A program made the position numbers and the translations under genes. DNA of 64,000 nucleotides from the NCBI GenBank assembly GCA_025435555.1, contig JAIWWG010000004.1, positions 372,001-436,000 of the forward strand. Reading direction: 5' to 3'. This stretch comes from Chytriomyces cf. hyalinus JEL632. Its lineage: Eukaryota; Chytridiomycota; Chytridiomycetes; Chytridiales; Chytriomycetaceae. Below, in pieces: positions 54,901 through 64,000 of this stretch (within the stretch, counting starts at the first letter, position 1; each line of letters begins with the position of its first letter). The notes under the pieces were generated by a model. That model worked only from the letters and a program-made list of their open reading frames with translations. It was not told the origin of the DNA and did not search any database.

Positions 54901-57067
54901 ACCCTTATGGATGAATACGCGCGTGATGTTGTGATGGAGGAAACTGCCTCTGACGAATTCATTGTTGCAACTGGCGCAGAAGGAGAAGAGCCACAAACGC
55001 TACCAATTGAATCTGAAAAGCATCAAGAAAAGGACTCTGAAAACGCCGCAGCTGCGGATGGTAGTACAGACAAAGAGAAGGCACAAGATGGAAAACTCAT
55101 GACCAAAGAAGATGCCGGAAAAGGTCTTGCAAAGGCGACAGCATTTGTTTCCTACGCAAAGGCTGCAGGCATCTTTTGGGTTGTCTTGTCGTTTACGCTG
55201 CTGATTAGCGCACAGGCTGCAAGTATCGGAACCAGGATTTGGTTGGATCACTGGTCCACAGAAAGTGCAAAAGACCCCAAAAATCCGCCTCACACCATTG
55301 GATTTTATCTGGGAATCTACGCGGCAATTGTATTTGTTGCGTCTTCTCTCAGTTTGAGCACAAGTTTGACCATGTACATCAAAGTCGGACAAAATGCTGC
55401 CAAGGTATATTTTTTTCAGGCTCAAGTGTTGTTTTTGGGTTTTAATTTTACGTTTTTGTTCTTGAAGGTTATGCACTCAAAAATGCTGCAAGGAGTTATG
55501 TATTCGCCAATGTCATTCTTTGACATGAACCCATTGGGACGGTTCGTGAATATGAACTCCTGCCTTTGCGCACCCAAATCCTCTAACTTCCAATCATTTC
55601 ATTTAGAATCACGAATCGCTTCGTGGGAGATATTCAAATTGTCGATGAATCCTTGGTCGAAACTTACGTCACATTCTTCAACTATGTCGTTCAAAGTATA
55701 TCCACCGTGATTGTCATCTGCTCCGTGACACCCCTCTTCCTCACGCTTATTCTTCCGCTGTTTGGCGCCTACTACTACCTGCAACACTACTACCTGAAAA
55801 CCGCCCAAGCAGTCCAAAGAACTTCCCGGCTAGCAAACTCTCCTGTTTATGCACTCGCAAACACAACCTTTGCCGGAATCAGCACTGTTCGCGCATTTGG
55901 CAAAACGGGCGCTTACACTGACAAAAACGACTTGCTGCAAGACGACATGCAAACCAGTTTCCTCACCCAAATGACATGCAACAAATGGCTGCAATACCGC
56001 CTGGAATGCCTGGGCGCTTGCATCTCATTTGGAGCTGCTGTTTTCGCAGTGGTTGAGCGTAACCGTATCAGCGCGGGAAGTGCAGGATTATCTCTTGGAT
56101 ACGCTCTCATGATTACACAGTACTTGTACCACAGTATGCGCATGTGGGGTCAAGTGCAAAACTCTGGAGTCAGTTTAGAGCGTATCTTTGAATACTTTAA
56201 TCTTCCTAGCGAGGCGCCGCAGTTCACGGACCATGACACACCTGAAGGTTGGCCGCGTGATGGACGCGTGGTGTTTAAAGATTTGAAAATGCGGTATCGT
56301 GAAGGAACGCCGCTTGTTTTGAAGGGCATCTCTGTGGAAGTGAACGCTGGAGAGAAGGTTGGAATTGTGGGACGTACGGGAGCTGGAAAGAGTAGTTTAT
56401 CTGTCGCCTTGTTTCGTTTATCTGAAGCGGATGAAGGAGTGATTGAAGTGGATGGAATCGATGTGGCCAAAGTTGGGCTCAATTTGCTGCGGACGCGTCT
56501 TACAATCATTCCTCAGGAGCCTGTGTTGTTTGGAGCTTCTGTGCGTGACAACATTGATCCCGACAAGAAGCACTCTGATGAAGCCATTTGGAGCGCTTTG
56601 GAAGCATCACACTTGAAGGCTCGATTCTCGGATCATGAGGAGGGACTGGAACAAAAGATCAAGTCCGGGGGTGAAAACATGAGTGTGGGTGAAAGGCAAC
56701 TGTTTTGTCTGGCGCGAGCGATTCTCCGAAACACAAAAGTGTTGATTCTCGGTTAGTAACTTGTTTTTTGGTATTTTAATGAGTTCTGTTTTCTGACTTG
56801 TTCTCTCCAAATATTCAAACAGATGAAGCCACTGCGGGAATTGATCTGGAAACTGACGCGTTGATTCAGGCGACAATTCGACGCGAATTCAAGGACTCGA
56901 CAGTCTTGACGATCGCGCATCGCATCCAAACGATTATGGACAGCGACAAGATCATGGTTTTGAATGCGGGGACTGTGGAAGAGATGGACTCTCCGGCGAA
57001 CCTGTTGCTTAATCCGAGGTCTGCGTTCTCGGAACTCGTGGCTGCGGCGGGTGTGAAGGAAGCGTAA
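51927..57067 (+). CDS. ABC transporter of the ABCC/MRP subfamily
   Basis: A full MRP1-type transporter. The N-terminus ([31 protein letters not shown] after an intron at ~52.01-52.07 kb) and extra TMD0 helices match long ABCC proteins. TMD1 includes [16 protein letters not shown] and [14 protein letters not shown]1 has Walker [18 protein letters not shown] and the Walker B region [16 protein letters not shown] linker and TMD2 follow, then NBD2 with GRTGAGKSS, the shortened signature MSVGERQL and VLILDEAT (split by an intron at ~56.75-56.82 kb). ABCC proteins export glutathione conjugates and other organic anions across plasma or vacuolar membranes. About ten introns interrupt the gene. NBD1 has Asp where most ABCs have the catalytic Glu, as in MRP1. 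Confidence 0.95.
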
Positions 57068-57314
57068 CTTAACTGTTTTCTATGAAGTAATATCCCTTGT
57101 CTGCGAATGACTTGGTAAAATGTAATTGACAACCCACTTTTACAAAATGGAAGATATGGTGGATCCTCTTCTTTTTGGAAGCATTATTATTACTCGCAGC
57201 AAAACTTGAATAAAGTGACTCTATATATTTAACACCTTTTGCAGGAAGAGAACTGATCCAGAAATATATTTTGGTTTTTATTTAAAAAAAAAAAGCACCC
57301 AGCATATACTCGGA

Positions 57315-58145
57315 ATGGTTAAAATCGAAGAATTCACTGAGGAAGATCAGCTGCGCATAATCAAGGAGGCAAGAAAACCAGCCTGAAATGAACTCTGAAA
57401 TGAACCTCGCTGACTGACAAAACTGTCTTTCCATTCTCAGACCGGTGTCCTTGATAAACTGCGGGAAAGAGAGGCTGAGCTCAAGACGCGCAAGCCTGTA
57501 AACGGCGCAGAAATTCTGTACGATTCGGACGAAGACGGCTTCGAAAGCGGCAGTGAAGACGAAGATGACAGCGACGAAGAAGGACAAGACGAAGCCGTTA
57601 AACTGCGCAAATGGAACGAAAGCAGAAAGAGCAGCAGCAGCTCAAAACTCCCCCTCGTGAATGTATCCGAAGGTCCCGAACGTGGTGGGAATCCCGACAC
57701 CGAAGACCTCATGTTCCACACGGTGCTCATGGCCATCCCACTGACTGTGCTTCAGTCAGCGCTTGAATATGTTATTCACGTGCAGTACTCGTTTTCAAGC
57801 CAATACACGCCCACGTATGTGGTTTCCAATTCAGTTCCGTTTTTTGTGGCGCTGCTTGTGTTGATTTATTCAACTTCACGATTCAAGTCGAATGGGCTCA
57901 TGCAGATTGGTTTTGCGCTTGCGGGTGCAATGAGTGGGGTTTATATTGTGAAAATGAGTGCGCCAGGGGTGCATCAGACGTTTGGGGATATGATGAAAGC
58001 TGCGTCAGTCGCGGTGGTGTGGATATACTGTGTGATTCAATGCCGACTGGGTTATGTCATTTGCAGCACAGGCGTGCCTTTGGTGTTTCATTTATACCAG
58101 GGATATCTCGACGGGAAGAAGGATGGCGGTGCTTTTGGGCTGTAA
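57315..58145 (+). CDS. Four-TM membrane protein with acidic N-terminal region, unknown function
   Basis: Two exons, 57315-57368 and 57441-58145, give 252 residues. The intron starts with GC (AGGAG/GCAAGA) and ends with CTCAG, so it is a GC-AG intron; without it the first frame stops within eight codons. The protein has a helical N-terminus (ETGVLDKLREREAELKTRK), a Ser/Asp/Glu-rich stretch, then about four hydrophobic helices (FHTVLMAIPLTVLQSALEYV, VPFFVALLVLIYST, MQIGFALAGAMSGVYI, ASVAVVWIYCVIQCRLGYVI). It looks like a conserved fungal membrane protein but I cannot name the family. It is convergent with the peroxidase gene, with 147 nt between stops. Confidence 0.65.
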
Positions 58146-58292
58146 CGGCATGCAGGATCTTGAAACCCTTTGTCCGCATGGACCCTTCACTGAAATTTCT
58201 ATCTTCATCAGGGTGTAACTCGCATGTTTTGCATTTATTTCCTGTCAAACAAACGTCGCGTCCCATGATGTTCATAAAGCCACCGTGAAAGC

Positions 58293-59428
58293 TTATAATT
58301 TGGCGGAAGAGCGTCTCACCCCCAACTCAAGAAGCTTTCCAAATGCGCTAGAAAAGTCTGGAAAAGGTTGCCGGACAAGTCAGGAAGAAGAAAGAAGGAA
58401 ACTCCCAGAAGATTCGCAGCTTACCTTTGAAGAATGTGTCCTTGTCTTCAGCGTATTCTTCAACTACAACTTTAAATTTAGGATCCCAAATCAAAGCCAG
58501 ATCCGACGGAAGCATCATCAGCTCTCCAGACGGGTCCTCGTATTGTTCAGGGCCATCCCACTTCTTCTTTGTCCACTTCTCTTTGACAAGGAGTCTAAAA
58601 TACTGGTTGGAGAATCGGGTTGGTGTGTGCGTCCATGGCCCCGAGTAACCAGAACGGTCCGTGTGGCATCGGCCAAGAGAGTGTGCTCCAGAAAGAGCAA
58701 CAATGTCGCGGTCGTTGAAGCCCATGCGGTAAAACACATCGCGAATATGCGGGGCACCCTGGGAAGCATCTGGGAGCCGACCGTTGGGGGGAACTTCAGC
58801 GGCCTTGGGCTTTTCCTTGTCAGTTCTTCCTGTAAAAACATTTCGATGGTTGAAGTTTGTCGAAAGAACACTTCTTCAAACGGAAATCTAACCTGGGTAC
58901 CACGGTGAGCGTGGACCGCCCATTGCTTCGACGGCAACCACGCCTGCAAGCGTCCATAAGTCACCACGAGATACTGCTGGGTACTTTTTCTTGAGCGGCT
59001 CAAGCATCGCGCGTGCCTTCTCGAGGCCTGTTCAAGATGAGTTCGAATTTTAACAAGGTACTTATACAAGGCCGCCAACAAAGAAACAGATGAGCGGGGG
59101 GGTCATGAAGAGAATAAAGAAAACGCGGGAATTGGTGACTCATTGGGAGTAAGTACATGGGACCCACACACACACACACCTGCGTTGGCCCCATCCGTCG
59201 ATTCGGGAGCGTGTCTCATCGTTGCACCGTCTGAGCCACCAGTACCGTCCTTCTTGGAGTAGGTGCCGGATGAGTGCCAGGCGAGGCGCACTTGGAATCA
59301 CAGGTTTGAGCGGACATTCAACCAGCACCGTTGCACATACCCAGCACTGGACCGATGCTGCCGTCATCCCACTCTGGCTGCTTCAAGATGGCTCTGATGT
59401 CGCGTTCCAGTGCAAACCAATCGGCCAT
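58293..59428 (-). CDS. CCP1: Cytochrome c peroxidase-like class I heme peroxidase
   Basis: Exons 59428-59341, 59290-59180, 59027-58893, 58829-58425 and 58357-58293 give 267 residues. Distal heme residues are in [20 protein letters not shown] (Arg, Trp, His), the proximal His in [14 protein letters not shown], the Trp that forms the compound I radical in SGYSGPW, and the proximal Asp in [10 protein letters not shown]. The C-terminus KEYA-like [13 protein letters not shown] follows the family. The enzyme reduces hydrogen peroxide using cytochrome c. It was started at the ATG giving [17 protein letters not shown]; an in-frame ATG at 59506 would add a 26-residue Arg-rich leader that could be a mitochondrial presequence, so localisation is open. 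Confidence 0.93.
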
Positions 59429-59653
59429 GTGTTGTTTTTTTTGTATTTTTGAAATGCGTTCAATCACAATGCCTCGTTTCATTCTCCAACTGATCCTCAA
59501 CGCCATGATGAATAATATTATTATTATTATTTGTTTATTTATTTATCCACTTGTCACTTATTTATTGCGCCGGTGCTGAGTCCGCTTCAGCCTGGAGTCC
59601 GTTCTTTCAACAAAAAAGAAAGCGCGTGAGCAGTTGCTGCTGACTATTCACAG

Positions 59654-60256
59654 CTACGAGCACTCAACTGGGTTCGTCAGCTCCTCAACACGCGCTTGAA
59701 GCTCATCCACGCGTTTTTTGAGCTCTTCGTTTTCGTGTTTCAGCGCTTCCAGATCCACGTCGCCAGGTCCGCCCAGAAACTGTTTAATGAACCTTTTATC
59801 GGGCATGTTGAGAAGCAGAAACTTCAAAGAGGATTCATAAACCAAAAATAAAACTCAACTCGATCGGACTTTCTGGTTTTTCTGGCTCTTCGTATAGACC
59901 GACCAGGACTAGTTTCGGTTGAAAGAGAGAGTTTCGGTTAAACTTCAAGACTCCTCCCTTGTTCGTGCAGTGGCATCTTTGGTGCCGCATCCTCCGCAAA
60001 ACGCGCCTTTTCGCCATAATACACCAAATTCGCGCTTCTTGATCCAACCACGCAAAACTCTCACCTTTAGTCAAGGCATCAATGATCCCGTTTTTCTCGA
60101 GATATTTGCGAAAGTCCTCCTTTTTTTGGTCCACAGCCTGTCGGCAAAAGTATGAAAGACATGAGTCAGAAGATTTCGCTTCTCGTGCTAGAATCCATGC
60201 TCTGCGAGTGTACTATTTGATGATATGTGGGTGTTGACACTCACTTGGTAGCTCAT
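59654..60256 (-). CDS. MYCBP: MYCBP/AMY-1-like small coiled-coil protein
   Basis: Exons 60256-60245 (four codons), 60137-60065, 59908-59860 and 59792-59654 give 90 residues. Spliced, it reads MSYQAVDQKKEDFRKYLEKN, GIIDALTK, VLVGLYEEPEKPESPIE, FIKQFLGG and a C-terminal coiled coil (LKHENEELKKRVDELQARV). The block DALTKVLVGLYEEPEKP is nearly the same as in animal MYCBP (c-Myc-binding protein, ~103 residues), which also associates with AKAPs and ciliary proteins. A chytrid lacks canonical c-Myc, so an axonemal or PKA-scaffold role is the better inference. The four-codon first exon and the small later exons make it easy to miss. Start and splice phases agree throughout. Confidence 0.9.
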
Positions 60257-60625
60257 TTTTTATTAAATTTTTGTTTTTGTTTTGAAAGATTTGTCAAAAC
60301 CGACTTCACAAATCAGACATCTATTTCAAAAGAGCATTCAACATCAAAAACGATCAATAAAATAACCAAAACAGAAGCATTCCAGCCACACATGGCGTGT
60401 GGGCGGTGTGGGGGTGTGTGTGGGAGTGGAAGAAGCAAATATGCGCAAAAGAGGTTGGTCAATAAAATATAAAATCAAATCACACAGAAACATCACTGAA
60501 ACACATGCAAATGAAACAGCCGAATGAGGGTCGAAGGGAAACGAATGTGATGGCTCAAGTGGCTGCCAGATGCGCCAAGAAAAATAAACGAACAAAGAAA
60601 TACGAGTACAGAATTTTTCCGGCCA
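60257..60625. other. Intergenic region with GT-rich patch
   Basis: 369 nt between the MYCBP start and the RING gene stop, both minus strand. It contains a G/T-rich patch near 60,395-60,425 and otherwise AT-rich sequence. It should carry the MYCBP promoter; no gene was seen. Confidence 0.35.
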
Positions 60626-62180
60626 CTATCTCGCAGAACGAGTGTGCTTCAGCCAGCCACTGGGCGTCAGATTTTGAAATGTCGACTGCCGCGTATGAGT
60701 GGATGACTTTGAGGAATGCTTCCCAAAAACCGAGCAGGATTTATGGACTAACTTAGAGGCGGCAGTTGCAATCTTCGCCTTTTGAATTCGCGATTTGAGT
60801 GGCTTTCCATCAATCTTTTGGCGGCAGTACTGGTATAGATATGAGTAAATCCGGGTCGCTTAACGCAAAAAGTGACATATACTTACAGGGCATTTAGAAG
60901 ATTTCATCACCCATTCTTGAACACAATAGTAACAAAACGAGTCTTAAAATAAGCGTGTGTGGGTTAACTGGAATATATAAGAACGCGCCATACAGCGTAA
61001 CTATGACTCACGAGCACATTCTCCAACAATAACCAACTCTGACGCGCATCTGCTCTCCCAGCAAATTGGGCAAACATAGATGCTCCCACCATTCGCTCCA
61101 GATCGACTCATTTCTTGGTCTTTTGACGTGGGCGGCGCCTTGTCAGGGAGAGAAAACAATTCCGGGGCTGGTTCGTGCTCGCGCTTCGTGTCAACAATCA
61201 ACGGCCTCTCGACCACCACAGCGTCTACATCCTTCGGGTTACTTTCGGACACAAAGGAGACATTGCAGCACGTCTCAAGACTGTCATCTTGAGTTGGGTC
61301 CATAGACTCCGGCTCAAGCGTATGTTTCGTCATAAAGCTATTCCCCAAGGACAAAACAGAAGCTGGCGAGAGGTTGGCGTCTCGTTCAAATGGCTCCAAC
61401 AAAACGAGGAGTTTTTTGCTTTTTTCTGCAAGTTGATGTTCACGTTCGGACGCGCTCCGCATTGGTCTGAATTTGGAGCGAAGCAAGGTTCCCACTGCTG
61501 GGACTTCGACAGCCTCTGCGGCTTCATTGTTTCCAACCGTGTTGTGTCTGGAAAAGCATCTCTTGATGGACGCAGAACAGCGGACAAGCAGCGAGGGTCT
61601 TTGTGGGGCTGTGGCTGGTTGTGGCAGCTGTGGCAGTTCGCGAGGAAAGTCGAACGAATAGTTGTATTCAGTCTCTGAAGCGGGGTCTGCTCGAGTGTTG
61701 TCAGGTATCGGAATGTCTGTCGGAGTTTGAAAAACAGATTCACGTGACTGGTCGTCAACAACATAGTTCGATGTGTGCGCGAAAAGAACACCCTGCGAAT
61801 CTGCCTGTGTGAATTTGGAAAATACGGAATAGATTAGATGCTCGTTCCTGTGTGTCTGATAATTCCCCCACCGACACGAGGGATAACGTAATTCAATAAA
61901 ATATCAAAGGGGCCAGTGTTACCGCATGAATCGGCGTCTCTGCCCAGTGCAGCCAAGTTTGGAGGCTTTCATCCGCTTGAAAGTCGACAAGTGCATCCCC
62001 GCTCCTCCCCTGGTGAGTCGCGTTCGTCGTGCACGGCACTGTTCCTGACATGACATCGACGCTGGCGTCGGCCATGCATGCATTCGAGCTGTCGCCGTGG
62101 CAGTGACTGGGAAGTTCTGCGCCGCAGACGCTGTTTGTTTGTGTTTGTGGGGTAGCAGTGCCACTGCTGCACATGACCAT
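60626..62180 (-). CDS. RING-finger protein (probable E3 ubiquitin ligase)
   Basis: Exons 62180-61923, 61804-61012, 60942-60887 and 60829-60626 give 436 residues, all phases consistent. The first ~330 residues are Ser/Thr/Pro-rich and disordered. A C3HC4 RING follows across three exons: YVCPICWESRCASELV, VGECAHSFCYYCVQEWVMKS, KCPYCRQKIDGK. All eight zinc ligands (CxxC, CxH, CxxC, CPxC) are present. A basic tail of ~55 residues follows (LKSRIQKAKIATAASKL). RING proteins of this kind usually act as ubiquitin ligases by binding an E2. No further domain identifies the target. The start was taken at the ATG giving MVMCSSGTATPQ; further 5' exons cannot be excluded. Confidence 0.8.
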
Positions 62181-63264
62181 TTTCGAGTAAACAAAAGTTT
62201 TTATTTCAAGAAAAAAGAAAGCTGTGGTTCGCGTTTCTTTTGACAAAGAGCACATCTGGAACAAGGTCGGAATTATCCCGCAAATCAGTCAGCACACATG
62301 CCTTGCGTAATTGAATTCAGTACTGCTGGAAGCGTTGGTGTTTGGGGTTGCAGCCAGCTCGATTCCCACACTTTCGGAATCCCCCTCCCTTGCAACTGGA
62401 CCACATTTCGAGCAACAAGGCCAGCCAAAGGAAAAGAATATGCAAGCAAAGAGAGACAATAAATATATGCAGTTAACTTTTAAGTTCTCTCTGACGTGCA
62501 AAGGCGGCAGCCGAAGCCTTCCGAAGAAGAACTGTTGTTGCTGTTACTGGAATGGGGGTTATAACTTGTTGGTCCTGATTAAAGATGCAAGGTGTTGAGT
62601 TGATTCGAACACCCCAAGACCATGATGGAAAAGTGATGAGGGTTTCAATGGTGCTTCTTGGGAAGCCTCACAAGTTTTAAGGGACTCTCCCAATACTCAC
62701 CAGTACGAGCAATACAAGTGATGACACCAATTCACAGCTTCTCCCTCTGTCCCCAACATCTTCCTTCCAGTTTGAGGTCATTGATTTCTGCGGAGTACCC
62801 CTGGATTGTAATGAAACGGAGGTTCATTTAAACCGCTTTTCCTTTTCGCGCCCCGCAATGGCCTTGTTTATCGGAATATTTTTTGCCCCCGACCCCCGCA
62901 CTGTATGTGGACGGGGTAAAAAAGCATTCGAAAATCGCTGAAGCGCCAACTCTTGCCCTCAAAACTGTATCCTGAGACCCCGTATGAAAGACGTGATGAA
63001 CATTCTGCCCATGTCCTCAGACTCAAGTGAATGATGGAATCAATGGACACAAGGACAGAAAGGCGGCAATTCTATTGCAGAAAGTCAACGTGGAAGGTTG
63101 GTCACTTCTTGCAGCAAAGAATTCACATTCATACGCTTCTTGCAGCAACGTCTCTGTTCATATGGTAGCTTTGGACCGTCCATTTGTGGCTTCGATCGTC
63201 CGTTCAAAGTAATCCTCGCCGCCTTCCGCTGGAGGAGTGACAACGAAGCCCATAAGATCAAGTC
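62181..63264. other. 1.1-kb intergenic region
   Basis: The largest gene-free stretch in the window, between the RING gene (minus) start and the last gene's stop. Short frames here either start with non-ATG codons or show no bias. A minus-strand frame at 62,501-62,289 has a hydrophobic stretch and could be an upstream exon of the RING gene, but nothing supports this. No repeat, tRNA or hairpin was evident. Confidence 0.35.
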
Positions 63265-64000
63265 TCAGTTTAGAGAAACATTGGAATCACTTCTAACACG
63301 TCGATCTTCACCTGGTCTCAACTTAACTTCCATGAAAGCGTTCCGCCCAAGAAATTGAACCTCTGGACAATCCGAAAACGCTGGAATGAAAAGAACCAAT
63401 AATTCGGACGTTATGCAAGTAATGCTGTCATAGTGGATGAACGATGTGGGGTACGTGTCTAGAAGATCTTTATTATTACTTTCACTTTTTTGATAAGCAG
63501 AAATTCTCACCGGCGTGATTTCCAACCTCTCCAACCATAGATAGAAGCTGATTCTGCTGTAACCCTGATCCCTTCATCCTGGGCGTAAATTCGACCGAAT
63601 ATCTGTCCAGATCAGGGTCCACCTCAGGCCTGTGCTGAAGCGCGTCTGGAATTCTCGCAGGCTTGTTCCACTCAATGTGACCTGCCTTCTTCATTCCTTT
63701 AAGCATCAGCTCGTTCAAAGTGTCCGCATTCCCATCATAGTGCAGTTTTCTTGCCTTGTTGACATTGTGTGTCAAAAAGTCAATGGCGTCTCTCCCTCGG
63801 CAAGCCCAATACCATTTGAAACTGGCTGATACAATGTACTGAACCAAAGAAGCCACTGTTTTTCCGTTGTACTCTGCATATCCTGGCCGAATTTTTGGAC
63901 CCCCAAACGGTTTTGGAGAAGCCGGCTCAAACATCAGTCCAACAGTGATGTAAACAAGCCGATTGGGAGAAACTTTGGTATGCGAGAACAGAGAGTGAAT
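63265..64000 (-). CDS. C-terminal part of an unrecognised protein, cut by the right window edge
   Basis: On the minus strand a frame is open from the window edge (IHSLFSHTKVSPNRLVYITV, GLMFEPASPKPFGGPKIRPG) to 63511. An intron at 63459-63510 follows, then an exon to the stop at 63265 (DTYPTSFIHYDSITCITSEL, FLGRNAFMEVKLRPGEDRR). The visible part is ~225 residues and looks like a soluble, folded protein (SASFKWYWACRGRDAIDFL, SGLQQNQLLSMVGEVGNHA). There are few low-complexity stretches and no obvious membrane helix. I do not recognise the family. The start lies beyond the window; the internal ATG at 63934 should not be taken as the start because similarity-like sequence continues upstream in frame. 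Confidence 0.6.

Noticed and set aside
60505-60756. Plus-strand ORF of 83 codons
   Set aside because: It lies opposite the last exon of the RING gene and shows no independent evidence.
62311-62598. Plus-strand ORF of 95 codons
   Set aside because: It begins with TTG, ends in repetitive Cys residues and has no family or splice support.

Overview
This window is eukaryotic nuclear DNA. It is gene-dense, and most genes are cut by short GT-AG introns of about 44 to 110 nt. Two kinds of gene content point to a zoosporic (flagellated) fungus, most likely a chytrid. The first is fungal: ATG3, a PEX11-type protein, a TDA3-like oxidase, an SR-type splicing factor, an MRP-type ABC transporter and a Bud4/anillin-type PH protein. 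The second is flagellar or otherwise animal-like: DRC5/TCTE1, KAP3, CFAP20DC, MYCBP, TBC1D7, iodotyrosine deiodinase, neurochondrin, SmgGDS and a TopBP1 with seven BRCT repeats. The species assignment is inference from gene content only.

Layout. 0-5 kb: a gene running off the left edge (-), a GPI-type secreted protein (+), a small mitochondrial-type membrane protein (+) and ATG3 (+). 4-9 kb: an anillin/Bud4-like protein (-) and a transgelin/calponin protein (-). 9-15.3 kb: PEX11 (+), an iodotyrosine-deiodinase homologue (-) and neurochondrin (+). 15.6-25.1 kb: five plus-strand genes, namely Tim17-family, a Tra2-like RS-RRM-RS protein, DRC5 and KAP3, preceded by neurochondrin. 25.1-33.7 kb: a low-complexity protein (-), TBC1D7 (+), ISD11 (-), a TDA3-like flavoprotein (-) sharing a 44-nt gap with AARSD1 (+), and SDA1 (+). 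33.7-45.2 kb: a 55-A tract, CFAP20DC (+), a polytopic membrane protein (-) and TopBP1/Rad4 (-). 45.2-58.2 kb: a SAM-domain membrane protein, SmgGDS, an alpha/beta hydrolase, an ABCC transporter and a four-TM protein, all plus. 58.3-64 kb: cytochrome c peroxidase, MYCBP, a RING protein and an unrecognised gene cut by the right edge, all minus.

Functional themes. Four genes belong to cilium or flagellum biology: axonemal nexin-DRC, kinesin-2 IFT motor adaptor, CFAP20-domain protein and MYCBP. Others cover autophagy and peroxisomes, Fe-S assembly, mitochondrial membranes, ribosome export, DNA-damage checkpoint, cytokinesis scaffold and TSC/Rap signalling. There is no operon logic; neighbours look independent apart from close head-to-head promoters.

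The most unusual non-coding signal is in the Tra2-like gene. Its two introns of 265 and 266 nt carry the same element at almost the same distance from the donor. Each copy has one block of 20 and one of 26 identical bases around a diverged spacer. This looks like a duplicated cassette exon or splicing-control element. Exon boundaries were worked out by reading all frames by hand; those given as exact joins keep the reading frame at every junction.
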